Assembly (NCBI RefSeq): GCF_028009165.1
Contig: NC_079243.1
Location: 620,001-684,000, forward strand
Direction: 5' to 3'
Origin: Akanthomyces muscarius
Taxonomy: Eukaryota; Ascomycota; Sordariomycetes; Hypocreales; Cordycipitaceae
Length of the DNA: 64,000 nt
The translations under genes were made by a program, and so were the position numbers. Position 1 is the first letter of the stretch. The number at the start of each line of letters is the position of its first letter. The notes under the pieces were generated by a model, which did not search any database, was not told where the DNA came from, and saw nothing but the letters and a program-made list of their open reading frames with translations. Shown piece after piece: positions 12,251 to 22,422 of this stretch.

Positions 12251-12672
12251 GGGGTAGGGTTTGTCTTAAGCGCGGTCAATATATCGCAGATTCTGTTTCG
12301 AAAGCCTTTTAAAATCAGCACTATGTAACCGCTATTTATACGACGAATCGGGCTTTGTCTGCACCCTTCATCAATTTAAAATTTCTCCTGCTATATTTGC
12401 GTGTGCAGTCCATGACGGCCTGCCGATTCATCCAACTCTTCGTCCGGGCGCGTAAATTACAATTCTTTCCCTGTTGCTCCTGGTTTCCAACTCGATTGTA
12501 GTGCAGTTGTGCTGGATTGGTCTAGTAGGATCGTCTTCTGTTTAAATAGAGGTTTGTCGTTCGCGGGTTTCAGTTGCGGCAGATATAGCCGTCATGAAGC
12601 TTTAGCTGCGGGACGGCGGATGATCCATTTTCGAACGGCGACAATTTGTGCCTTTTTCGAGCAGCTTGCGCC

Positions 12673-12690
12673 TAGTAGTAGTAGTAGTAG
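12673..12690. repeat. TAG trinucleotide microsatellite, 6 copies
   Basis: Positions 12673-12690 are (TAG)6. Read on the minus strand it gives a poly-Tyr tail at the end of the gene fragment just upstream. Confidence 0.9.
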
Positions 12691-13002
12691 CCCATATCAC
12701 AGTATGCCTTGCTCAGTTCCTGCACATATTTCTCCCTCTCCCCTATCTTTTTGTCTACAAACTCAGATGCCTGTCTGCCCCAATAGGAGAAGAAGACCTC
12801 GTCTAAGATAACCTGATCGGGGTGCCTCTCATAGAACAGCGGCTGGATGTGCCAGTTGAATAGGTTATACGTGGCCCTAGGTATGTTCACGGCGCGGAAG
12901 AACCAGAAGCCGCCGCTAGCCCAGGCTTTCCGCTCGCACCATTCCCGTACAGCAGAGCCGGGCCAAAGTGCGCTAAGACCAGGAGGCTCGCTGCTCTGGT
13001 AG
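12674..13002 (-). pseudogene. Isolated gene fragment, about 110 residues, aromatic-rich
   Basis: An open minus-strand frame begins right after a stop near 13003 and runs to the TAG microsatellite. It reads like real protein: SALWPGSAVREWCERK, GGFWFFRAVNIPRATYNLFN, WHIQPLFYERHPDQV, FFSYWGRQASEFVDKK, then a poly-Tyr tail from the repeat. There is no start codon at the N-terminal end and no conserved terminus, so it is either one exon of a larger gene or a truncated copy. I do not recognise the family. Confidence 0.45.
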
Positions 13003-13547
13003 AGCCCCTATCACCTACGCTCACAAGAAGGCGCATAGCATGCAACGAGTTTTTGCCAGACTGCTGGCGTTCGTCGGTGTGGGATTCTGGCTGAGCTTGT
13101 TGAGATGAGGCGCTTTGTTACCGGGGAAGCGTCTCTCATGAGTTCTTCCTGGGCATCATGATGGAAGCCGTTCGGGAATTGTCGGCGGCCCCTTGCGCCG
13201 GTCGACTCTGGTCTGCCTGACTCAGCCCCGCGTCTCGTACTGAAGCGTTTGTGACCTACGCTGCCATTGGTCCAGTCAGAAAGTGAGGCGGGCTGTCCTG
13301 CATACCATCACGTTACTAGCTCAGCCATCTTGCTACCCCGCGCCAGGTTGTAGGACTTGTCAGAGGTATGACAACAAATACTATGTAACCGTTCACGAGT
13401 ACCTTGCAAAAACGATGTCCGACTACTCTCGCGAAGAGGGCTCTCAGGAGCCCGAGGTAACAACGTCCCTCAGCATGTAGGCACAGCTTTGCGTTGATGT
13501 TTGCGTTGATGGAATGTCACTGAGACGCAGTATGCAGACCGAGCGAG
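13003..13547. other. Intergenic stretch
   Basis: One short plus frame (13283-13480) could be a lost upstream exon of the next gene, but its GTAACA donor does not join the downstream frame in phase. Nothing else seen. Confidence 0.4.
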
Positions 13548-15176
13548 ATGGACGAAGCTCAGACGACCTACCCCCTTTTCAAGGATATGGTGGATCTTTT
13601 CGAAGAACATAAAGAAAACGTCATCCAGGATATCGAGAGGCAGGTCCGGCCATATTTCGTTGACAAGGGCCTCCGCCCATGCTTTGATCTCGTCGAAATC
13701 AGGCAGACGCGGGATACTGACGGGTCAGTAACGGCAGAGCTTGTCTACACTCATCCGTTTAGTTTTTCCTGGTCTTTCTTTACTCGTCTTCGGACGTTTA
13801 TGTGGCAACAACAGGGAGCCTCCGACGCATCTGAAAGAGAATTCATCGATTCGGCTCACACAAGGTCTATACAAAAGATTGTCAAGAATCGATTCATGCA
13901 GCTCTACGCGAGTGCGAGCGCCGAGGTCGCGTCTTGCTTTCTGCACTCTCAGCTACAAGATGCGCAAAAATGTGGCCGTCTGTGTTCATATTTTCGCGAG
14001 CGGGTACGGTCGAGCGTGATGCCGTTTACAGAACAGCAACGCGTAGCCCTGAGCTCTTTGAGCGACGAGGATATTATTCAAAAGGGTTTACAGCTTGGTA
14101 ATGACAGCAACGAAAGGAACTATATGCGAGCTGTTGCATTTCTGGAGGAGCATATCTATGAGCCTTCCAGACGTGTGCAGGATGATGCTCCTCCCGCTAA
14201 TCTTGGAATATCGGAAGCTCTGGGTCATAGTGGGCCCTTTTTTGAGAGCGGCTTTGTGCAAATGATTGTTGCGCATCAATTCTTTCTTTTGCTGTTATCA
14301 GTGCCAAGCATCGGGGTCTTGACTGGGTCGATGATTTTTGTCGCCTTTCCCGCAGTCTTTGCTTATAGCTTGGCTCAACTTTCGTCTTTTCCAGCTCAGC
14401 TTGGCAGTAACGTGGCAAAAGCCATATCCGATGATCTAGAACTTTCTTTTAAAGAGAGGAACATTAAGATTCTCGCTGCCATTTGCCTAGGAGACACGGA
14501 CAGTATCTTGCAGAAACTGGTCGAAGTCCTCCTACCACCGGATTCGAGCGCCGAAATCGTGGACCGAGTTATTCTCCCATCACCGGAAGTTCTAGCTGTT
14601 TTGGCAAAGAACGACAGGTCAGTAGTTGAGGAACTCGTTTCTAAAGATATCAATGCCATCGCTATAGGAAGATATTCTTGGCTCAAGGAGTTAGAGGGGC
14701 TGGGCGTGAGTGCCGCAGACATGGCAGAGCTCCTACTTGATGAGTATAACGAATCTCCCTGGGTATTTGACAAGGAAGTCGAAGCAATCTCAAAGCCGCA
14801 AGCTTCAAAGCCAATCTTCAATCATCACTTTCCAGGCTGCGTTCACCACAGTCCCTGGGGAGGAAAGGATGTCAGCCCCACGGACTCCACCCATTCTCTC
14901 TCGCCAGGTGTCTCCTCTGGCTCTTTCCAAGATATGGACATTGCTTCAAAACTGCACAGCCGCTGTGGACTGGCCGGTGTTGCGCCTATCTCTGCCAGGA
15001 ACGAATTGTGGAATGGAACTATAAGCTTCGTACAGGGAGGCAACGGCACGGCGGCTTTGGTGGCTTTTAATAATCCAGCAGACGATTTGAGCCATATCCT
15101 GCGACGCATTATAGTGGCGTTATGTAAAGTAGTGTGCCTGCGTAAGTATGCATGTTTCTGCCGCCGGCACACTTAG
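13548..15176 (+). CDS. Fungal STAND-associated type protein, about 542 aa, possibly longer
   Basis: Starts MDEAQTTYPLFKDMV. Residues about 1-190 are helical and acidic. About 235-285 are strongly hydrophobic (FFLLLLSVPSIGVLTGSMIFVAFPAVFAY), enough for one or two membrane passes. Around residue 385 lies WLKELEGLGVSAADMAELLLDEYNESPW, which I associate with accessory regions of fungal NLR-like proteins; the later CGLAGVAPISAR and ILRRIIVALCKVVC segments support this. The family assignment is from memory of sequence pattern, not a search. Just past the stop, the frame at 15179-15304 still looks coding (NVRDLGHSILATLLNEDVLW), and a GTAAGT lies at the junction, but no canonical intron joins them in phase. 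The gene may therefore be cut short by a frameshift or have one more exon. Confidence 0.6.
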   Translation: MDEAQTTYPLFKDMVDLFEEHKENVIQDIERQVRPYFVDKGLRPCFDLVEIRQTRDTDGSVTAELVYTHPFSFSWSFFTRLRTFMWQQQGASDASEREFIDSAHTRSIQKIVKNRFMQLYASASAEVASCFLHSQLQDAQKCGRLCSYFRERVRSSVMPFTEQQRVALSSLSDEDIIQKGLQLGNDSNERNYMRAVAFLEEHIYEPSRRVQDDAPPANLGISEALGHSGPFFESGFVQMIVAHQFFLLLLSVPSIGVLTGSMIFVAFPAVFAYSLAQLSSFPAQLGSNVAKAISDDLELSFKERNIKILAAICLGDTDSILQKLVEVLLPPDSSAEIVDRVILPSPEVLAVLAKNDRSVVEELVSKDINAIAIGRYSWLKELEGLGVSAADMAELLLDEYNESPWVFDKEVEAISKPQASKPIFNHHFPGCVHHSPWGGKDVSPTDSTHSLSPGVSSGSFQDMDIASKLHSRCGLAGVAPISARNELWNGTISFVQGGNGTAALVAFNNPADDLSHILRRIIVALCKVVCLRKYACFCRRHT

Positions 15177-15304
15177 CAAGACCAACGTCCGCGATCTTGG
15201 CCACAGCATTTTGGCCACTCTGTTAAATGAGGATGTTCTCTGGCTTGAGTCCCCGATGTGTACATACAACTTTGGTCCTGTATATATACCAATCCTGCGC
15301 TGAA

Positions 15305-16448
15305 CTGTCGGAAGGAGGGGGTATTTCGCAAATGGACGGCACATGACTGTGAAGACTCATCTCGACTCACTCCATTAGTCGTCAGAGCTCAAGCCCCAGC
15401 TTCCCCGGTAGAATCGCAGCAGTCCTCATAACATTCCCTTAACATGGTTCACGTTGTGGGGCAAGTTGAGGGGCACACTCACATGCTGTAGTCTCATGAG
15501 TTTGAGAAACTCTGTGTGAATCATTACACATTGCTCTCGATTCGCATCCGCCGAACGACGCTAAAAGCATTCTGTATTAGCGCAGGCTTCCGCGCGTACA
15601 ACCAGCCCTGTCACGCGAATCAGATCCGTACTGAAAAGAGCAAAGTGTCCTTCCGATACTCTGTCGGCCCAAACTGAACACCCCACAATGGTTGCGTCGA
15701 GTGTGCAGCCCCACAGCCTCAGTCATCCCGCGAGATGGACGAAGGGGTGGAACCACAGACGCAACAGCTTGACCGCAGCGAGCTGGCAAAGCAAGTTGGG
15801 TGTATGGTTTCATGTGGATCACTGCAGCCGATAAATCATCGGTTCCATTTGTGCCACACACACAGCACACACCAATCAGCCTAACGGCTTCACTGGCAAA
15901 CATAGTCCGCCGCACGAGATCCTTGGTTGGGCACCTTGGTTGGGCACCTTGTCGACTGGTTGCGCCACCTCTTTTCCCGGCTCTGGGTGTCGCGGTGGGA
16001 GTGAAGATATCACCATCCTCCGCCAGGCCCTGGCTGCAGGACAGCTGGCTGCTGCATTGGCCTAGCCAATAGAAAAGTAAGCATACACTAATCATGACAC
16101 GGCAAGGCGCAACCCTGGGCAGTGGCTGCATTCGCGGGGTTCCACGGCGAAGTCCCGGATCCCCGTCCAATAAGGCATGAAGGAACAGCTATGACCCGCA
16201 GACACCTGCCTGGTGACTCCAGCCCGTATGATATCTGATCTGTCAATTTTACGTTCTCTGATGCAACCATAATCTCCTCTAGTCGCCCTGCAGTTTCGGT
16301 GTCTTGTCACCGCCACACACTATTTAATTCGCGCACTTCCTCGCTTCTTGAAGCTCCCTTTATACAGGAGTCGTCCCTCCTCCGTGCGGTACATGGCAAC
16401 AACTCCATTGTTTAAGGCCATTTATGGTGCAGAACTCCACAAGTCATC
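15305..16448. other. Upstream intergenic region of the first STAND receptor
   Basis: No supportable gene. A 13-bp direct repeat (CCTTGGTTGGGCA) occurs twice in tandem at 15921-15946. The 3' end likely holds the promoter of the gene starting at 16449; TTTATAC at about 16358 is a possible TATA element. Confidence 0.4.
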
Positions 16449-19400
16449 ATGCCCGACCCTCAAGACTACGCCATCGGCTGGATCTCTGCTATAAGGACTG
16501 AGTATGTTGCTGCCCAGGAATTTCTCGACGATGAGCACGGCCCGCCCGAGCTTTTGTCAAGCAACGATACCAACCACTACACTCTGGGCCGTATTGAGAA
16601 GCATAATGTCGTCATCGCAGTGTTGCCAGACGGTGAATACGGAACGTCTTCCGCGGCTAGTGTTGCAACGAACATGCTCCGTAGCTTCCCTAATATTAGG
16701 ATTGGTGTGCTGGTCGGCATCGGTGGTGGCGCACCAACCCCGAAGCAGGACATTCGTCTGGGCGACATCGTGGTTAGTGCACCGCGCGACGGCCACGGCG
16801 GGGTGTTCCAATACGACTTTGGCAAAACGATCCAGGACAAGGCCTTTCAACACACAAGATTTCTAAACCAACCTCCGACAGCTCTGCGGACTGCATTAAC
16901 CGGAATCAAGACTCAATATGAGAGGAAAGGCCATCAGCTCGAGGCGGCTGTCACCACCGTTCTCGAGAAAAATCCAAGATTGCGAGACAAATATAAGCGA
17001 CCGGCGCCTGCTACTGATAGGCTGTTTAAGAGCGAGTTCACATGCGACCCGAGAGGCTGCGCGGCATTTTGTGCAAATGAGCCGTCGAATTTGGTCGCGC
17101 GGCGCGAACGGAGGACGAACGAGGATAACCCCGCAATCCATTACGGCTTAATCGCCTCCGCAAACCAGTTAATGAAGGATGCAACGGTTCGTGACAAGCT
17201 TGCAACGGAGAAAGATGTTCTGTGTTTTGAAATGGAGGCAGCAGGGCTAATGAATCACTTTCCCTGTCTGGTCATTCGTGGCATTTGCGACTACTCGGAC
17301 TCGCACAAGAATAAGGAGTGGCAGCGGTACGCAGCAATGACGGCTGCAGCATATGCAAAAGATCTACTCTGCCAAATAACCCCAAGCAGGGTTGAAGCCG
17401 AGAAGAAGATCGCCGACATTCTATCTGGTTAGTCTCAGGGAGTCCAAGTATCATGACGATAATACATATTAATTTGCAATTATTAATATGACAGGCCTGC
17501 CAGAAGTTCTTAAAGAGCAACGAGACATTGCCAAGGAGCAGCTTCAAACCCAGAAAGATCTAGCCGAGCAGAGACTGTCCAGAGAGGAACAAGACGAAAG
17601 ACAAAAGTGTCACCAACTATTCCGCCTCACGACTGGCAGCAAGGACGCAACATACGAGTGGTATAAAGACCGAGTTGCAGAACGGGTTGATGGCACGTGC
17701 TCGTGGCTCCTCAGGCACGAGAAGTTTCAGGACTGGTTGAAACAGGAGTCCGGTCCCTTGCTAGTCACAGCGGATCCTGGCTGTGGGAAGTCGGTGTTAG
17801 CCAAGTACCTGATTGACCACCAGATATCACAATCGGCACCATCGACGACCATCTGCTACTTCTTCTTCAAAGACCAAGACCAGAGCACCGTCCGGCAAGC
17901 CCTTTGTGCACTACTTCACCAGTTCTTCTCTCAGAGGCCCGCTCTGATCGAACATGCACTCCCGCCATTCCGCAAAAACGGGCCAGGTTTAATCGACTCT
18001 ACCAAATCGCTGTGGGAGATTCTGCGAACCGCCGTACAGGACCCCCAGGCTGGACCTGTAAGCATTGTCCTTGATGCGCTGGACGAATGCGCCCAATCGG
18101 AGTTTGCAGACCTGATGCAGAAGGTTAAGGGCCAATGCCAAGGCGACAAGTTCAGCCACGGCAAGTTGAAGTATCTCCTGACAAGCCGCCCATATGAACA
18201 GATCGTGTCTGAGTTCCGTGATCTGTTGGAGAGTTTTCCAAATATCCGTATTCCAGGGGAACAACAGTCGGAGAAAATCAGCCAGGAGGTGAACCTTGTC
18301 ATTACGCACCGCATCAATCAACTCTCGAAGAAGAAGGGCCTCTCAGACAAAATTAAGGTCCATCTAGAGAAAAGACTACAGGAGATTACCCACCGCACAT
18401 ATCTCTGGGCGTACCTTGTGTTCCAGTACTTAGAAGAGGAGAACTGGAAAAGGACACAGAAGGGAATTGATTCCACCATAAAATCGCTTCCTGGGAGTGT
18501 CAATCAGGCATATGAGCAAATCCTCAGCAAGTCTACGGAACGCCTGAAAGTTCAGAAAGCACTAAGTGTGATTTTGGTCGCGAGTCGGCCGCTGACACTC
18601 TCGGAAATGAATATTGCGTTGAATATAGACGAGAGTTCGCAGTCCATTCGTGACATTGATTTAGAGTCTGAGAAGGACTTTGAGTCAAGTCTCCGATCTC
18701 TATGTGGATTGTTCATTTCAATCCATCACGGCAGGATTTACTTCCTTCATCAAACTGCTCGCGAGTTTCTCCTCGCAGACCCGGCACGTGCAGTTAGTAC
18801 GCCAGGGCTGCATTGGCATCGTTCTATCAGTACCAGCCAGGCACATGCTGTTCTTGCGAAGCTCTGCGTGCTCTATCTAAACTTGTACAACACTGACGAT
18901 TCCATTTCGAGAAATGCGACTTTGGAGGCCAGCGATTCCGACGACAACCACTCCGTCGGGAGCCACTCGGTCAATGGCGACGCCCTCTTAAATTACTCAG
19001 CCAAAACTTGGGGCTGTCACTTTCGCGACGCCAATATCGTCGATGGCAATGGCACCATGGATTCCGCTTTAAAAATATGTGAGCCAAATTCCAAGGCATA
19101 TTCCGTATGGTCTAAAATCTATTGGTATAGTAGAAACATGGCTAGTTCCTGTTGTACCACAGAGCTTATGCTAGCGTCGCATTTTGGACATGAAACCGTG
19201 GTCAAGCGCCTGCTTAACAATAACGCTGATATTGAGGCGAGGGCCGATAGTCTGACGCCACTCGCGCATGCGATAGAAGAACAGCACGTAACGGTTGTCA
19301 GGCTACTACTGGAAAAAGGAGCTATGGTGGACTATCATTATGATCCTGTAAGTAAAATCAACCTACCCGGAGTGGATGAGAGTGAGTTTGATACTGACAT

Positions 19401-21076
19401 TCTTGTCCTTGGCTGGCGTAGCAAGTAAGTGAATCCGACCCGTGACGAATGACGAGAGTGAGTTTGATAGTTTGACGGCTGACATTGGTGTTCTTGGCTG
19501 GCGTAGGAGGTAAGTGAATCCGACCTGGGACGAATGACGAGAGTGAGTTTCATGTTTTGATGGCTTACATTGGTGTTCTTGGCTGGCGTAGTATGTAAGT
19601 GAATCCGACCTGGGACGAATGACGAGAGTGAGTTTGATGGTTTGATGGCTGACATTGGTGTTCTTGGATGGCGTAGCGAGTAAGTAAATCCGACCTGGGA
19701 CGAGAGATGAGAGTGAGTTTGATAGTTTGACGGCTGACATTAGTGTTCTTGGCTGGCGTAGCGAGTAAGCGAATCCGACCTAGGACGACTGACGAGAGTG
19801 AGTTTAACGGTTTGATGGCTGACATTGGGGTTCCTGGCTGGCGTAGCCAGTAAGGGAATCTGACCCCGACGAACAACGAAAGTGAGTTTGATGGTTAGAT
19901 GGCTAACATTGGTGTTCTTGGCTGGCGTAGCGAGTAAGTGAATCCGACCCGTGACGAATGATGAGAGTGAGTTTGATGGTTTGACGGCTGACATTGGTGT
20001 CCTTGGCTGGCGTAGTATGTAAGTGAATCTGACCCGGAACGAATGACGGGAGTGAGTTTGATGGCTGACATTGGTGTTCTTGGCTGGCGTAGTATGTAAG
20101 TGAATCTGACCTGGGACGAATGACGCGAGTGAGTTTGATGGTTTGATGGCTGACATTAGTGTTCTTGGCTGGCGTAGCGGGTAAGTGAATCTGACCCGTG
20201 ACGAGAGTGAGTTTGATGGTTTGATGGCTGACATTAGTGTTCTTGGCTGGCGTAGCGAGTAAGTGAATCCGACCTGGGACGAAAGATGAGAGTGAGTTTG
20301 ATAGTTTGACGGCTGACATTGGTGTTCTGGGCTGGCGTAGCGAGTAAGTGAATCCGACCCGTGACGAACGACGAGAGTGAGTTTGATGTTTTAATGGCTG
20401 ACATTGGTGTTCTTGGCTGGCGTAGTCTGTAAGTGAATCCGACCTGGGACGAATGACAAGAGTGAGTTTGATGGTTTGATGGCTGACATTGGTGTTCTTG
20501 GCTGGCGTAGTCTGTAAGTGAATCCGACCCGTGACGAATGACGAAAGTGAGTTTGATGGTTTGATGGCTGACATTGGTGTTCTTGAATGGCGCAGAAGGT
20601 AAGTGAATCCGACCCGTGACGAATGATGAGAGTGAGTTTGATGGTTTGACGGCTGACATTGGTGTCCTTGGCTGGCGTAGTATGTAAGTGAATCTGACCC
20701 GGAACGAATGACGGGAGTGAGTTTGATGGCTGACATTGGTGTTCTTGGCTGGCGTAGTATGTAAGTGAATCGGACCTGGGACGAATGAAGAGAGCAAGTT
20801 TTATGACTGACATTGGCGCCCTCGGCTCGCGTAGCGAGTAAGTGAAAGTAGCTACAGAAAACCGACTTATTGTTAATGAATTTCCAGACGCCTCTATCAC
20901 GAGCAGCAGAGAAAGGAGATGAGAAGATTGTTGATTTACTGCTCGAACATAATGCTGAACCGCAGTTAAAAGATATGGCTGGCGAAACTCCGATGTCACG
21001 TGCAATACAGATAGGGAATGTGGCGGTTGAGAATCGCTTAAGGATGGCTCTTGGTAAAGAAACCCCTTCTAAGTGA
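16449..21076 (+). CDS. STAND receptor: nucleoside-phosphorylase-like domain, NACHT, ankyrin repeats
   Basis: Exon 1 (16449-17427) encodes a PNP_UDP-type domain of about 326 aa: start [28 protein letters not shown], and the late FEMEAAGLMNHF and [10 protein letters not shown] motifs. An intron at 17428-17494 joins it in phase to a coiled linker and a NACHT domain with P-loop ADPGCGKSV (about residue 419) and Walker B IVLDALDEC. Degenerate helical repeats and at least two ankyrin repeats follow. The frame reaches YHYDP at 19347 and then enters the intron-like array 19348-20887. It resumes at 20888 with TPLSRAAEKG and ends at 21076. The spliced product is 1006 aa without micro-exons or 1024 aa with all 18. 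In the known family the NACHT domain is a nucleotide switch and the N-terminal domain the effector. The broken paralogue at 31603-35845 has the same architecture. Confidence 0.85.
19934..20095 (+). repeat. 162-bp higher-order duplicate, copy A
   Basis: Units 8 and 9 with their TAT micro-exons. By direct reading this block is identical to 20599-20760. Confidence 0.9.
20599..20760 (+). repeat. 162-bp higher-order duplicate, copy B
   Basis: Units 16 and 17 with their TAT micro-exons, identical by reading to 19934-20095, 665 bp away. The flanking units differ between the two copies. Confidence 0.9.
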
Positions 21077-22422
21077 CGCGGGTGCATTTACTGATGCTTC
21101 TACTAGAGAAGTCTTCTCATAAAGTCTCTGGTTAGGCGCCGGGTATGGACTGGAGCGATTTTCTTCTGCGTATATCAGACACACTACTCTTTGCCAGCTC
21201 TTTCTAAAGTATTGCTTAATTTTTCAACATGACTGAAGAGGCAGCTTACAAAGCGAATATCAAGGTGCAATCTAAGTACATATGGTCACCCATTGTGTGC
21301 CGACGTTGCAATCCAGTGTCGGCACTCTGTATCAGGATGAATGGAAAATGAACAGAGGATCGGTTTATTCGATAGCTAAGTATTTACGCTACTCCAGGCC
21401 GAGCTGGCGGCACTATTCAGCGAACGCAGCGGATGTAATGTGAGGTGCACTATCGTTGTCCTCTTTTGCACACTGCTTTCAGACTTTGCTGCCGTTGTAT
21501 TGCGCTAACAAATAGTGTGCAAAGAGGATGCCACTTCACAGTACTAATCGCGGAGTCTTTCATATTGCGCGGCGGAAAAAAAAACACACACGAAAACAAA
21601 ATAAGCATCAATGTTCAGTCGACAAAGATTTTGCTCGGAGAAACCTAGCAGACAAGATCAAGAACAGCTTGCCAAAAATGGCTTGCGTTCGAATGGAGGC
21701 CATACACACCACTCAGTAGCCTGCGATCGCTTGTGCGGGTAACCTAGCGATCGTAATGGTGCAGATGGTTGGCCTTGGTGCTTGAAAGGGCGCTCGGCAT
21801 TGCGGGGCTTGGCAGCCAGGGTAACGCTGGAGCAAAGATGCTTGCGTCGAGAATCTTCCGTGCCACTGTACCTTGAGAATTGCATTCGATATTCATTCAT
21901 TCATTCATTGTTTTATTACGCCCGGTGGCCTCCAGCCAACAGGGCTCACTAGCTATGCCTAGATACGTGTTTAGCACTTAGGTTTTAGTCAGCTGCGGGG
22001 CAACGGCGGGCGCAGCGAAAGTGAGAATTTTCTCCTCCCAGATTGCCTTCGTACGTACCTGGGCATTTTCTCAAGCACATCAAAGCGTGCTGCTCACATG
22101 GGCTGCCATTGTTAAGACGTATGCGCATTTGCTCTACAACGCCGGACCGAACAAGCATCATCGAAGTAGGCCACAATTCCAGGTCCTACTCAGGGGCTAC
22201 CCGTTTTGGGAACATTATAAGGCAGCTTTTCGAAGGCAGCCTTGATGCAGATCGTGGCCCGTAGAACTAGAGCGAGGCTGTGCTGTGGCAGCCTGCAGAT
22301 TTGCCTAGCACGAAGCCATGCAACGTCATGTATAATATCTTGCTCGGTCACCTCTTCTCAACGTTCAAACTCTCCTCACAGACACCAAGCATCCTTCCAC
22401 TCTATCGTGTTTATGCAAAGCC
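21077..22422. other. Intergenic region between two STAND genes
   Basis: No supportable gene. It contains an ATTC tetranucleotide repeat of about 5 copies near 21891-21909. The downstream part should contain the promoter of the HeLo-NACHT gene. Confidence 0.5.

Larger units (their letters stand above)
19348..20887 (+). repeat. Tandem array of 19 intron-like units separated by 3-nt micro-exons
   Basis: Units begin at 19348, 19425, 19510, 19595, 19680, 19765, 19850, 19934, 20019, 20096, 20181, 20259, 20344, 20429, 20514, 20599, 20684, 20761 and 20838. Each begins GTAAGT (GTAAGC in unit 6, GTAAGG in unit 7) and ends TAG, or CAG in units 15 and 19. Nearly all have GCTGAC about 25 nt before the end; unit 1 has ACTGAC, unit 3 GCTTAC, unit 7 GCTAAC. 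Twelve units are 82 bp; the others are 74, 74, 74, 74, 75, 81 and 50 bp. The 8-bp shorter ones lack GGTTTGAT. Between successive units there are always exactly 3 nt. Units 1, 18 and 19 are the most diverged, as expected at array edges. The array sits in phase 0 in the ankyrin region. Most 82-bp units contain an in-frame stop, so retention would truncate the protein. Confidence 0.9.

Noticed and set aside
13283..13480. Possible upstream exon of the gene at 13548
   Set aside because: Its candidate donor GTAACA and acceptor before 13536 do not join the frames in phase.
15577..16170. 197-codon minus-strand open frame
   Set aside because: Cys/Arg/Gly-rich, with no motif or splice signals; composition looks like chance openness in GC-rich promoter DNA.
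19338..21087. Long minus-strand open frames (up to 394 codons) with repeats such as TPMSAIKPSNSLSS and PRTPMSA
   Set aside because: They are the reverse complement of the intron-like array. The repeat unit (85 bp with spacer) is not a multiple of three, so the same sequence is read in rotating frames. No start context, no domain.
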